64,000 nt of DNA from Pomacea canaliculata (GCF_003073045.1 NC_037590.1:16956778-17020777), one strand, 5' to 3'; shown: positions 1 to 12,871, counted from the first letter of the stretch. Translations and numbers: made by a program. The notes: generated by a model from the sequence alone, not told the origin.

Positions 1-581
1 ATCGAGTACTCACATTTTCTGAATAATTAACAAAATAACATAAAGCAGTTAATGGCCGTTTTGCTGTTTGTGGATGTTAGTTTCAAAAAAATAAACCAAG
101 CTCAGTCCAAGAGTGAGGTTTCAGCATGGGAGAGTTCTAGTGCCTCTGCTTTAGCAACTCTTGTTTGGCCGTTAGGACCAGAAGAGTTTAAAAGACGATT
201 CTCTTGACACTGGTCCTGTATCCTCTCCCTGTGAAGACAGGAACATGAGAAGAAAAAAGTGAGCTGCAACTGGGGATAAATAGATGGGGAGACGGAGGGC
301 TGACAGACGGAGAAAGAGATAAATAGTAGAAGAAACTGAAAGGCTGAACAGCACGATAATGATTGGTGGAATAAAAGAATAAAATCAAATAAAATAATGT
401 CTTCCGAGAAAGTCCAAGACAGAAATTCTTTTTCTCACAAGCCCAGCTACATATACAAACATAATATGAACATATATATATATATAAATAAAACATTATG
501 GGCTGACATACATACCCATACAAGACGCAAGCACACCTACATCGGAACTTCCTAAGGAGGATGCCAGGTAGTATGGCTACC
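1..581. other. Gene-free left edge
   Basis: AT-rich sequence with a short (TA)n run near 473-486. I see no exon with usable splice sites or a recognisable protein. The open frames here are short and of low complexity. Confidence 0.5.
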
Positions 582-960
582 CTACGAGTCCTTGTGCCTT
601 TGATTTACGATGATGATGGCTGCTGGCACGAAGGACCTCTGGTAGGCAGGTTTTCTCATACGTGGTACTTTGTAGCACCTGCCCGAGGGCGACAGCTGAA
701 ATTTTGGATGGAGAGGGTGTGATTTGTCTGAGGTTTTATGCCATTTTTCTGACTGCATGAAGGTGCAAGTGAGAAAGTTGCATCTCTGGTGTACCAGCAA
801 TTTTATTTGCCTGGTGGATGACTGGCGAGCCTTTCCTTGTCTTTGACGAGGAGGTGACCATACCAGGCGGCGATGTTAAATGTCAGGATGCTCTCAACAA
901 GAAACTTGTAAACAATTTCAGCATCCCAGACCTGACGTTGAAAAGATTTTTATACGTTGT
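582..960 (-). mobile_element. Decayed LINE 3' fragment (C-terminal part of the RT ORF)
   Basis: Read on the minus strand, about 900 to 840 encodes VESILTFNIAAWYGHLLVK. A second frame closer to 600 encodes YKVPRMRKPAYQRSFVPAA followed by a stop at 582-584. An 'ESILTF...WYG' block followed by a basic 'VPR.R...Y..SFVPAAI' tail is typical of the C-terminal end of CR1/L2-like non-LTR retrotransposon ORFs. The two blocks lie in different frames, so at least one frameshift separates them and the copy is dead. The catalytic reverse transcriptase core is absent, so this is a 5'-truncated insertion. Exact clade is uncertain. Confidence 0.7.
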
Positions 961-1996
961 TTATCTGTGTGTGCACCAGTGAATAATGTTTCTGTTTCTG
1001 GGAGAGAGAGATTTAGAGAAAGACATTCTGTCAGTATATCTTTCAACTCACGCACCTTCTCACCTGTTCGCTCTGTCTTTGCCCCCTGATCTTCTTTCAC
1101 TTTGCAACAATCAAGGTATTGGATTTCGTCCACTCTTCAAGCCACAATTTTTCTGTTAGACATTACAACAACAGCAAAATGTTGTTATGTAAAATTAGTT
1201 TCAATTATAGCTCTGTCAAAACATTCCTTGAAAAAAGCCGTAAAAGTACACTTGGACCAGTTATCTTTTAGCAAACTTGTGGAATACGTGTGTACGTGGC
1301 ATGTAATCCAAGATGTCATGTCATATAAGTAATCTGAGTCGCCACTGAGTTTACTATTGTAAATGCATTCATGTTCCCTAAGTTGCCAGCCTGCTCCCGA
1401 ACACTACTTATTTTCCACCTGTCTTTTAGATTAAAACAACAGATATCGATGTTGTTTTCAATCATTTCTGACAGAGCAATCATATCTATAGTTGACATTG
1501 TTAATAACACCTTTCAGAACTTTTTACCGATATCCTTCGCAAACCTCTTATACACCTTTTGTGGTAATCTATCGTGTTGTGACCATTGAGGAATAAATTA
1601 CTAAACGATGATCGATTGAGTAGCTGGTGAATTATTCCAAGCAAAAAAACCTTTTAGCAGGTATTTAATGACAATTTTTTCTCGTTTATTTGCGACATTA
1701 GTCCGTGCATGTGCGCTTACCAGAATGAGAGACTGAGAAAGGCGAGAGGTGAGAATGTTGAGTCATCAGTGAACATTTGATTTGTTGTGTTTCAGGACCG
1801 GCGTGTCGTTCAATGAAATACTAGTCAGACAAATCAGGACATAAACAAGGGCAACACTGCTGTAACATCCCACCTGGAGGATCATCCTTAGCCCCGCAAG
1901 AGGCGGTACTCGTGAAAACACCGGTCGTGAAGGTGTTCCTCGTCTCCATCTTCACAGCTTCCTAGAGTGCTCCGTCTCGTCCACAAGACTTCCAGC
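961..1996. other. Intergenic; possible untranslated leader of the GPCR gene at the right end
   Basis: No coding exon is recognised. A possible 3' splice site (tgtttcag) ends at 1796, so an untranslated exon of the downstream GPCR gene could start there. This rests on the site alone. Confidence 0.3.
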
Positions 1997-2209
1997 ATGG
2001 CTGTCTCCGGAAGTAGACGTTTTATTGACAATTTAACGGTCTAATGGGGCTAGCTGTCCTTCACTGCCTTCATTCGACACAGCAGGACTTCAGTTAAGCT
2101 TGATAATAAAATAACACAATTAAGAAGTAACGACGCACATCTCGAAAGTGCAATGACGAGCTTAACCGATCTAACAGCATTCGCCGGTCTGAACGGATTA
2201 TTTCACTAA
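1997..2209 (+). promoter_or_regulatory. Three upstream ORFs in the presumed GPCR 5' leader
   Basis: Three short ORFs precede the main start at 2267: 1997-2044 (15 codons plus stop), 2044-2097 (17 plus stop) and 2153-2209 (18 plus stop). The first two overlap through TAATG, so the stop of one shares a base with the start of the next. If this segment is in the mature leader, the ORFs should reduce translation of the receptor. Leader extent is inferred, not seen. Confidence 0.4.
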
Positions 2210-2266
2210 AAAGAGAACAACCAGTGAAGTGCTTTTTCTACATCGTCAGCTGTACTCTTACAAACG

Positions 2267-4167
2267 ATGGCGGAAATCAACTTGAAGATCAACTTGTCCT
2301 ACGGTGGAAGCGACTTCCTGGAGTCGACCGCTGTAGGCCGTGATTCCTATCTGGTGCAGTTCCTCTGCTGGGGCATTTTTCTGCCGATTGTTGCCCTGGT
2401 GGGGGTGGTGGGCAACGCCCTTACCATCGTAGTCCTGTGGCGCCGAGAGATGCAATCTACGACAATCTTGTACCTGAGGGGTCTGGTGATCACCGACACT
2501 GGTAAGAACCCCAATTTTTTTGAATCGGAGTTTAGATATCCCTTAGGCATAAATGTTAACAATTTGCTACTACAGTCGGACCTCGATAAGTCGAACTCAA
2601 AGGGACCCGAAAAAAAAATCGACTTACGGAGTTTTCGAGTTAGGGAAAATTGGGTAATAGGCGCAGGTATTTGGCTGGGAACTAACAATTAATTTGATAT
2701 AGGGAGGTTTTCGACTTAGGGAAGGTCGACCTATCGAGGTCCGACTGTATATCAATAATATAGGGTTTACTAAAATAATGAAGAAACAAAATTGTTTTCT
2801 ATTTAATCGTATATGACACGATGATAACTATTTTAATATAGATTAAGCTGTAATTTAGTGAAATATTTGTTTTCTCTTGGGTCTGCAGAAATGATGTATT
2901 ATGTATTTAACTTTTAAGTCTAAAACCGGTTGCTCGAGGTTTATAGTGAAGTACCAGATACACTCTGCTCAATATTTGACTATTCTTTTATACCTGTCAA
3001 ATAAACTGCCACATATCTGATATTTGACAATGTACATCTAGTTTCACAAGCTCTTAAAGATAGTTGTTAACGGGAGAAATACAGATCAACGTTCCGAAGT
3101 TTTTTAATAAAAGCCAGAGCTACTGAATTTGTTTTTAACTTTGGGACCCTGACGCTTTCCTTCCATCTTGAACAGGTATCTTGTTGTCCGCCGTCATCGT
3201 CCTAACTCCCTTCAGCTGCGCCAACTACCTGCACAACGGTGCTCTCAAGTACTTCAGCGAAAACATCTACCCGGTCATGTATACCCCCATGAACTACGTT
3301 GTCATGACCCTGCAGTCGTGCAACGTCTGGATCACGGTGTCCGTGTCGGTGGAACGCTATATCGCCATCTGCCACCCGTTCCGCGCCGCACGCCTGTGCA
3401 CCCGCCGTAAGACCCTGCTGGTCATTGCCGTCATCACGGTGGTGTCGATTCTGTACAACGTACCCCGACTGTTTGCCGCCTACGCCCGCAAGTGCTCCGA
3501 GAATGAGGCTACAGCTGGTGCAGACTGCTACTATCTGGAAGACACCGCCCTCGGCCTCACGTACGCCTACAAGACGGTGTACACCACTGTCCTCTACACC
3601 ATCCTCATCTTCGTCGTGCCCTTGTCCTCTCTCTTCATCCTCAACATCTTTATCATCCAGGAGCTGATGCGGATGCAGAAGCGACGCTGCGGGACCAACA
3701 TCCACGATGAGAACGAGGCCAACCTCAGCCTTGTCCTGGTTCTCATCGTAGTGGTCTTCATCTTTTGCCAGTCGCCGGGGCTGGTGTCGCAGTTCGACAT
3801 CTTCGACCTCTCCACTTTCATGAAGTGGCTTGCTGTCAGCAACCTGCTATTCGTCGTCAACTCCGCCGTCAATTTTCTCATCTACACGGCGTTCGGCAGC
3901 AAGTTCCGCAAGGTACTGCTGCGTGTCTTCCGCCATCTGTACAGCCACTCGCGCTCCATCAGCCTGCGGGGGTCCGTCGTCACCACCAACGGCTACGAGC
4001 TGACGGCCATTAACGACACTCAGACGACAATGACGCTCGAAAGTTTGGACAGAGACAAAGCCACAACAGCTACCCGAAACGGTACGACCAAGAGATTGGA
4101 ACACCAACCATTTGCTGCCACGTGCGCTTCTGTCAGCTCCAACGGCTCCATGCCAACCAACGTGTGA
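2267..4167 (+). CDS. FMRFamide-receptor-like rhodopsin-family GPCR
   Basis: Two exons, 2267-2501 and 3176-4167, joined across a phase-1 GT-AG intron, give a complete 408-residue seven-helix receptor of the plasma membrane. The start has A at -3 and G at +4. Visible marks: an extracellular N-L-S glycosylation sequon near residue 9, TM1 with the GN motif (GVVGNALTIVVLW), the TM2 Asp in ITDTG (the intron cuts this helix), ERYIAICHPF at the end of TM3, YNVPRLF in TM4, and NSAVNFLIY as the TM7 NPxxY variant followed by FGSKFRKVLLRVF. The tail is Ser/Thr-rich. The ERYxAxCHP and YNVPR blocks and the lack of the usual TM3 cysteine match the FMRFamide-receptor group of invertebrates. The natural ligand cannot be read from the sequence; other neuropeptides are possible. 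AATAAA at 4212-4217 lies 45 bases after the stop. Confidence 0.88.
2573..2747. mobile_element. 175-bp MITE with pogo/Tigger-like inverted ends
   Basis: The element begins CAGTCGGACCTCGATAAGTC and ends with the near-complement ...CCTATCGAGGTCCGACTG, flanked on both sides by TA (2571-2572 and 2748-2749). TA target duplications and ends rich in 'CGA' fit the Tc1-mariner/pogo superfamily. There is no coding capacity, so it is non-autonomous. It lies inside the GPCR intron. A second internal pair ('cgacttacggagttttcgagtt' region against 'ttttcgacttaggg') suggests sub-terminal repeats. Confidence 0.8.
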
Positions 4168-7100
4168 TTGGGAGTCGACCTCTCAAAACGTCGGATTGCT
4201 TTGTTAAAACAAATAAAAATGAGTAAACTATTTCCAAGAACTATTTCATGCTATATAGTGTGATAAAGTAGGGTAACTTAACAAACTACTCTCGCGTGAT
4301 ACATGTTTGCCACTTGAATAAGTTCGTTGATTGCGTCACTTTTGTGTTCAGAATACAAATGTACATAAGGAAAACACGGTTCTTCATTTCAAAAATCCCA
4401 GTGAAATATAATTAATCTGCTATAATTTTTTTAACGAGACTCTATTCAGACAAAAATAAAATCGAGACTTAAGATTTGCAAACCGTAAAGAGCGAGAGAT
4501 GTCTGGTTAACTGTTTCTCTTGGGAAGGAATCGGGACCTTTATCGTCTTTGAATAGCTAAATCTTCCGGGCACAGTCCAGGTTTCTTCGATATCCATAAT
4601 TTTGTGGACATATTTGAAATCGAGAAATAATTTATTCTGGTCATTTTTCAAGACTAGTTACATATATATATATAAACCCTAAATATTTATATGAAATTCA
4701 AAATCCCTTATTTCAAATTTCTGGAAGTCTTTATCTTACCTTGAGGTCCAAGTTAGGTAAGAAGTACAAAGTAAATTATAACACTTAAATCGATCCGTTT
4801 CCTATTGATTTTTAGGCATTTCTTAATAGGGCAAATGTCGTCAAACGCTTGGCAAGTCAGGCAAAGCTCTGCAAGAAGGTCACAGGAAAATCTTTTGGGG
4901 CGAACGTTCGAAACATTGGTCAACATGCGAAGTCCAAACTTGTTTGCCAATATATTTGCCCATACAATGGAACTTCAGAGGTTTCACTCTCAGCAATTTT
5001 AAGTTAAGAAGGACATTTAGCATGAGTCTGCCAGACAAAAGTCCAGCTTCTCTTGTCTCTAGATTGTAAACCATGTTTGCATATGTTTGCTGATAAATGA
5101 GTTATATAATAAGCAGCAGACGCTTTCCGATCTCACTGTTTGAAAGGGAGAAAGGTCAGAGGGTGACTGTTTGCGCGAACATATTTTTGAAGGATATTCA
5201 TCCATGATTAATACTAAAGATTGTTGCTTTCGATGAATCTGAGTGCTGTTGACATCTTCATCGTCTGACTCCAGTGCTCAACGTCCGCTTAAAAATTCAA
5301 CGTGTTAGATGACATCGTTGTTGCATTTTTCAGCACTTAAGTTCCAGAGGATTCTTCAACCACAAAAGTGATGTTAAAGTGACAGTTGGTGACTGTATAT
5401 ACAGCGAAACTGTATTTTGTTTCCACAGCAACATTCATTCATTCGTTTCGCACAATGTGTAGATACTTTTTAAAAGCGCTGACAGACTAATTGTCCTTTT
5501 GATGTTCTTCGTTGACCTCGGTTCTTATTATATCATGCTTCGTGTAGCACTTATTTAACTGTATGTTCTCTATGTGTTTTTTATAAATAAATACATCCTT
5601 GTTCATATGCGACGAATCTGTTGTCAAAGAAGTTTTTATCATACGTTAACAAATAACAGTTTGTTTCTTAATCTGCTCACAAATGAAGTAAATGTTAAAT
5701 GCGTTTTTCTACATCTTAGGATTTGATTATGTTATGTCGTGTTGTATTTATGTGTGTATGTATATATCATACCCACGAATCTCTCTGTGAATACGCTACT
5801 TCATGCGCAGACAAGCAAAGAGAGAGAATTAATATTCTTTCTCATAATTCGTTAATGTCAATACCAAGAATCCTTGAATGCATGTCATAAGATGAACCCC
5901 ATTGCTGCTAATCTTGATAGACATCTCTGTCTTAATTCTTAAGATTAATATATTAAATTAATATATGTTAATTAATATAAATTAATATATTAAAACGTTA
6001 CAGCTAGAAGAACGTTTAGAAGAGCTTTCGATGCGAATAAAACCTTATCAAAAAAGAATCCTTTCTCTATGTACTGTAGTCTTTCAAACTATTTATCTTG
6101 CCCCTTTCCTTTTTTTCTGTGTCTATTTTCAGAAACTTTAATTTTTATGGATATAATTCTACTGATTATTAGTGCATTTTTGTTGCGTAAGATAAATTTT
6201 AAAACAAGCTACCCATGTCAACATTTTAGATTGTTAACTTTCTTTCTTTTTCATTATTTTAATGTCATTTTCGAGGCTGTTTAGTACAGAGAGAAAGCTT
6301 TGTTTTTCTTTCAACTCCATCTATATTAATGTCTGTGAAAAAGAAGGCTGCACGGCTACTAGTTGTTTTATGCAAATGTAGCGACTTTAAGGAGCATCTC
6401 CACCTGTTCAAGCTTGCTTTCACCTAATGAAGTAACATTTCATAATAAGACTTTTTTTGTTTTGTTTGTTGTTTCTTTACTCGACTACCAAAGACAGGAT
6501 TAGACCTACCTGGTACTAGTTATCTGTTTCTAAATAGCATCGTTGAGCCATTAAGTAGACTATGTTTCACATTATAATAATGTTGGAAGTTAAAATGTCT
6601 TTGCGTGGGTGTTGGGATACACTGCAACACGGGGCTGTTACCAATCAGAAAAGAAAGCTCACAACGTTTTTAATAACTTCTCGGATTTCAGGAAAATTTC
6701 AGTTTCTTGTGGCTATCGTGTGAGCTGTCTAGAGTATACTTAAAACTCATGTCAGCCGTCTTCTTGTCTGTCTGTCTGTCCAGCTAGCATCTTCGCACCT
6801 TTGTAGTGATAATCATAAGAAGAAGTTATACTAATTTTCATTACATAATGATCACATGTTAAATCATTTTAAACATGACGATTTCTATGTGTTTAGATGA
6901 CAAGCTGACAAGCCTATTAATTTTCTTCTCAAAACTATTAAGGTGTTTGTGGTATCGAAGGTTTTTGTATGTCCAGAAAAAAAACCGCTCAAAAATAACT
7001 GAACTCATTAATGTCATCACAGAAAAAAGTAGGGGCAATTAAATAAATCAGAATTATTTTTGCGCAATCATAGACCAAAAGATCTCATGTTCTTTTTTGT

Positions 7101-8615
7101 CTTAAAGGACAGGACGACTTTTTCTTTATCTCGGGATTAGATGTTACATAAGAGATTTCTGTTCAGTGTATACAATTGTCGATTTTTGATATAAGAAATA
7201 AGAGCATTGAAGGGGTAATAAAACCAAGGCAACAAGGGACAGGAGTGGTTACTAGGTGCAGTTTCTGACACCTGACTTCGTAACTACCGAAAGGCCACAT
7301 GGGACTACCTTTCTTTAAAAACTGCTACGGAAATAATCCACACATTTAGAACCAAAAAATGGATACGTCTCCTGAGGTTAAAAAAAAAAATCAGAGCTTA
7401 CCCGAATACCACCAAACAAACCAAGAAAGCCAAAAAAGCAACAACATACATTTTTCCTTAGGTATACGTTATGATTTCTTTTAACTTACCTGCTCCTTTT
7501 ATTTTGATATCTGACACTTTCCAGCAAACACTGAGCACTAGATTTGACAAAATGATGTAATAGTTTTACTAACAAATATACATCGTAAACATTGATGTCT
7601 GGTACCTTTCAACCAACACTGATTTAACATCACAGTCAATAAAATACATGTAATGATCTTACTTAAAATACTTAACATAAAAATGAGACTTGAGTGTTAA
7701 TGTGGGTGATTATCTTAAAAGCAGTACATTCTTTTCGCCAATGTCGTTTGGAGATCATTTACCTCAATGTAAGTAAAATTTGTGTAAAGTTATTGTTGCA
7801 GATACACTGTAATCCTGAATCTGTGTGCGTATACTGTCAGTTTAGCTCAAAAATCTTATTAATGTTATCAATGGCTAATATCTAACAAATCGTAATTTCA
7901 CAGAAAGAAAAGAGCCTGACATAGAAGAATGTAATATATAATTAGGAAAGAAATGAGCTCAGCACAAAATCGAGCTGACGACAAGGCGAGGTCAGTAGGC
8001 CAGCTCCTGCAAAATCTGACTAGTTAATCGAGGCTAATCTGTTTTTGTAGTTTAAGGTGTTATATCAACTATATGCTACACGAGCTATCGATATGAGAAT
8101 TCTATGAGGTCGTAAGGGATATTAATCTAGCATTTTGTTGCTTTTCATATTCTGGAATTTATTTATATCGCTTATTTCTTTCAATAGTTATGTCCAACAC
8201 ACAATTGCGTCGGTGTTGATTCATGTCTTATTAATTTTATTTGTACAGAAATATATAATTACTGGTGGTTGCCTCAGTCCTTGTCTATCACCCCGACTAC
8301 GCATGCGCAAAACCAACGTCTGCGTTTCTTCAAAATGCTGTAGCTGTACTTCATAGCTAACAACATTATGAGCTTTCAAACGAAGCAGGATAATTAATTA
8401 AGTCACTAATGAACGAGAGTTGCACTAGAGCATGATGTATGATACTCTAGACTGGTTACTCCTGGAACGTAGCAATGAATTAACCAAGTGGACGGTTGCA
8501 CCAACGGTAAAGTGTGGAAAACAACAGTAAGCGTTTTGTTGATGAAAGTTGCTAAGTGGGTACCAGACCCCACAAACATTGCTTTATGTTACTTTATCCT
8601 AAGGTCCTTTTATCA
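4168..8615. other. Gene-free AT-rich intergenic region
   Basis: The polyadenylation signal of the GPCR lies at 4212-4217. Beyond it I see no exon, RNA gene or recognisable transposon protein in either strand. The only structured stretch is the AT palindromic block listed separately at 5945-5993. Confidence 0.5.
5945..5993. repeat. AT-only inverted/direct repeat block
   Basis: The 12-base palindrome TTAATATATTAA occurs at 5945-5956 and again at 5982-5993, with further TTAATTAATATAA-type palindromes between. It could form a cruciform or be a decayed transposon end, but no target duplication is clear. Confidence 0.6.
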
Positions 8616-8781
8616 CTGGGGCTTCTGCTACTACTTTGGGGTCCCAGAACCCTTCTTCAGATTTTTAAGGGTCCCTGTTCTTCGCCCAAATTTGAAGGGG
8701 ACCCCATTGACGAAAATTGAAGGGGTCCTCTAAACTTTTAATGCGTACTGTACGCAATTTTTTGCGTAAGCAGAAGCCCTG
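8616..8781. mobile_element. MITE-like element with GGGCTTCTGCT / AGCAGAAGCCC ends
   Basis: Left end CTGGGGCTTCTGCT and right end AGCAGAAGCCCTG are inverted copies of each other (about 11-13 bases). The interior is about 166 bp with 'gggtccc' and 'ggggacccc' blocks and the palindrome CGTACAGTACG. It has no coding capacity. The compact size and inverted ends support a non-autonomous DNA transposon. No target duplication could be identified. Confidence 0.6.
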
Positions 8782-11462
8782 ATTCCCTCAAAGGTAAACA
8801 TACTTCTGCGGTGTCCGGACACCGTGACTATGGCCCCAGGGTGGACATTTCGCTTGCTCAGGGTTAACCTCTTGCGTTAAAGGGACACTAACCCTAAATA
8901 CAAACTTTGGGGATTCGTTAGAGTGTTCAGAAAAGATTATAAAGATGTCGATCTTTCCATACACATCGGGATAATTTAATCAAGAGTGTATGATCACAGG
9001 CTAATGATTTCACTGCAAGGCACAGGCAAGCATTCTCTTTACAGTAAAAGTACAACAAAAGGATATTTATTTCTAGTATAGAATTTCTAAATATAAACTC
9101 CATAAATATTTTGGTCTTGTTTTCTTCTGCATCTTTTTTTTCTGTTATCTCACTCTATCTCTTCTCTTTTAATGCAAAGGAGTAACTAATCTTGTAATCA
9201 AGCACAGATGAAATGGATGGTATATATCAAAACCAGCAGCTGCTCATTCCTTATGCTTCCGTCCATTGGGTCTGCTGCTTTTTAATCATTTAATATCTCA
9301 GATGACTCGTAAAACTTACAGCAGCTTATTAAACCAAGCACGCATGCAGAGAAGAGCTTGCAGAAAATCTGCTTGGGCCTCAGGTCTGTGCAGTTTATTA
9401 CATAAGCACTTCTTTGGCTTATTGCACATCAGAACCAAAGGCCGCACGCTAAGCAGTTCCCGCATCGACTCTATCAGAGTTTTCAGGATGGATTAGTGAA
9501 AGAAGATTTTCCTGCTTCTAAACTTTTATGCCTTCGCCTGTTTTCTTTTGAAGTCATTACTGAAGCTTAGCAATGACGACCGAGCTGGCCTGTCACATCA
9601 AATGTACCTCCTCATCATCCTTCCTGTCCTAATATCATTGTCATGCGTGACTCCTTACAGGTAGACATAAAAAATAAAATAACAGATACATGTACAGATG
9701 TTCAGTCACACTGTGCTTTAGTAAAGTAAAAGAAAGATCACAGATAAACGGGATGACAAAAAAAAAAAAAAAAAAGAAAAAGCATGCATGCGCTCACGCT
9801 GACGATCTCGAAAGAAGAAAAAACCGCAAGAAATCTGTCTTTTCACTCCACTTCTTTATGCCCTTGAATCTCTTCATCAGAAACAGATCGCAGTGACCGT
9901 CAAGTTTTCTGCATAATGTCCTACGAGAGGAAGCCTACGTAGGAATGGTTTATTCTCAGTGATTGGTCTGAATCAGTCCCTCAATTGTGAGGAAATTTGC
10001 TGTGATGGTTATGTGAGAAGATCGAAGCTCCAAGAGGTTTGCGGCCTTCTGAAGTTTATGGACTATACAAGAGACATAAAGAAGACATTCAGAACCTCAC
10101 ATTCCCCCCACCCACAACATATTCGATTGGTGCAGTAACCCTCATGTCTAATTTTCTGTGTGTTTATCTCAGATATTTCCCCCTAATAAGTGATTGATAT
10201 ATCTTACCATTGTAGACTTTTAGAACTATTTTTCAAAGTGTTTGCTTGTGGAAGTAAATTGTTCATACATGTTGCACAGTAGTGTGTGTAACAAATGATG
10301 CACACATACTGACTCATCGTTTCACACACAAATATTGTATTATTATGCATTAACCTATTTCTCATATCTTTTTCAATCCTTCTACCTGCGGTTTCTGCGT
10401 TTCTTGGATGGTCTGTCTTTTGGTTGAAGTTGCATTTATCATGCATGACTGTGAAAAAAAACTGTGATAGCTTTTGTGCCAGTCTTAGGTCTACAGTTCT
10501 CTATGTTCATTAGCTGTCGTTACAGCGAAAATAAAATACACATGGATACAAATCAAATAATTGTCGATATAAAAGATGGCTTGTGTGGACGTCTGCTTTC
10601 GAACGTATGCTAGCACCCATCTTACATATTTTTACTTTTATAAAAATAATTACTTAAACCCAATTACTTAGATCATTTTCACACACACATACAATGCACG
10701 TTTCTAAAATAAAATGTATCCATCTGTACTGTCTTAATATTTGTATTATCTATAGGGTAAAGAACAAGTTATAGATCCATAAGGCAGAGTTACGTCTGTA
10801 GTTATTCTCCAAACCTATATCCCTGGTGTTTCTTTACCCATAAACCAATATTTCATGACCCCTTTCTCAGTCTCAAAGTACGAAGTTTTTTTCTAAAGAC
10901 TTTTTATCATTTTAGACGACACATTTCTGAGCACATCCGTCACCTATAACATGCGTTTCTGCTTCATCAATACATTATCACTTTTGAAGATGAGAAGCTA
11001 GCAATAACACCAGACCTTCACAATGCTCTTATGTTTAATTTAGAAAAAAAAAAGAAGTTTTTTGTCACACATATCGGAACCCATCAGTAGTAAGAATTTT
11101 TCTGTTTTGTCCTCAAAACTCTAAACTGTATCAGTCCCTAATGAGGAAATTTCGACGCAAATGCCCTTTTCAATACTGAACACAATAGTATGTTAAGGAG
11201 ACAGCAAATGATTAAGTGGCCAAGCAACCATGTGTATTGTCATGCTGATACAACCTGTCACTTGGGTACTCCTTAAAATTTGTTTCGATTTACTTTATGT
11301 CTTACATTTCAGTGTGGAGCAGCCATGAGGTAATGACAAGATGTCTGATATGATACTAGCTTATATTATATATTTATAATAATTAATAATAGTATATTAT
11401 TCATATAATAATGTAGTGATTTAAAGAAAAACAATGAAGGTTTCATGAACAAATTATATATT
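8782..11462. other. Gene-free intergenic region
   Basis: Holds a 16-base perfect palindrome at 8809-8824 and an 18-base A run at 9758-9775. No exon or RNA gene is recognised. Confidence 0.5.
9758..9775. repeat. A18 homopolymer
   Basis: Eighteen consecutive A, followed by a G and more A. It could be a retroposon tail, but no retroelement sequence is recognisable next to it. Confidence 0.7.
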
Positions 11463-12871
11463 TTTATTTCTCTGCTTCTGCATAAATGTACTTATTTGTA
11501 TTATACATGGCAACAAAACTCTCCAGATGCACTTTATGGCAAAAATATGCACACCAAAGAAAAGAATATGTAGCAGCATGATCATTTATACTAATCCTAT
11601 GTAAATATAACAAGTAAACCAATCTATATTCTGTATAGCAGAAAATCATCATTTGATGAAGTGAAATTGCATGATTATTTAAAGTAGTCCTGTTTTATCA
11701 TTCCTTGTCTTGTTAACTTTCTCAAAATTGGCCATTTGAGGAAAATTATACATTTGCATTCAACTAATTTACACTGCAGCTAAATTTGTATGCAGTAAAG
11801 TTTATCAGGTGGCGGCCATGGGGCGGTGGCAAATGTCTCAGGAGAGATAAGCAATGGTTTGAGCAAGCGGTCTGTTAGTCTCCCCTGATAATACCCTGCT
11901 TAATTTCAAAGTGCTCTCTTTCAAAGACCTGAAGTAAAGCCATACATATTAAAAAAAAAAAAAATGTAGTCTTCGAATGTACAGTCACACATTATTACTA
12001 TCTATCAATGGTTATAGCATAATATATAGCACAGAAAGTTGTACACACTCCTTTGTATCTCGTTTACTTCGTCACAATATAATTAACACAATATCACAAG
12101 AATTGATCTTGTTCTACAAAGTATTATTTATTGCTACCTGAGATATCTTCAGATATAAAGGTCTAAACATTTACAGGCCACATGTATTCAATTAAAAAAA
12201 TTGATTTCAACATTTTTTTTTTTAACTTTGGTTATGTTGTGCAAGGCTTAACACAGGCTGTTTAACAGTCATTACTCACAAATCTTTGTAAACACACTAA
12301 ATAACAATGGAAATTATATTCTCTGATTTTTCCAATGAAAATCATCCACTTCATTCGCAAAAATGAAATGCCAGAAAGGGAAAACGAAACAAAAAAAATA
12401 TACTGACTTCCCTTAGGAAGATTTATTTTAATTGAGTTACCTCACATGCTTAATCACAACATACAAAAAACAGATTTTGATGTTACTGATAATCTCTGAT
12501 ACAAAATATTCATATTCAACTATCAATAGGTATCTGAGAAAGGCATTTATAAACTAGGTGGGAATGAGAAACAACATGATGACATACAGATGCCAGAAAT
12601 TCACAAGATTTTTACAGCTATTCAACAGTGAAAAATTCTCTTTTAGTGGCATGTCTGCACCAGCAAAAGATTCTTGTCACAAAATTCAAGTAATGTGGTG
12701 TTTCTAAAGTGTGTCCTACTCTATTAAAAAGAAAACATTAAAATACATGCCATTTAAGGAAACATGTCTAAACAGAAGCGGCAGTGACACAAAGCAATTC
12801 TTACAGAAAGTTATTATCACTGCATAAATAGGGAGTAAAATCCCTTAAAAACTTTAAGAATGCAGTAGATG
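11463..12871 (-). other. CISD2: Presumed CISD2 3' untranslated region
   Basis: Sequence downstream of the CISD2 stop on the minus strand. Minus-strand AATAAA signals (plus-strand TTTATT) occur at 12422-12427, 12127-12132 and 11463-11468, so transcripts could end at any of these. No other gene is visible. Which signal is used cannot be decided from sequence. Confidence 0.35.

Noticed and set aside
3202..3705. Long minus-strand open frames across the GPCR second exon
   Set aside because: They are antisense shadows of a GC-rich coding exon with third-position bias.
4753..5074. Paired open frames on both strands near 4.8-5.0 kb
   Set aside because: No domain, no splice support and no family recognised.
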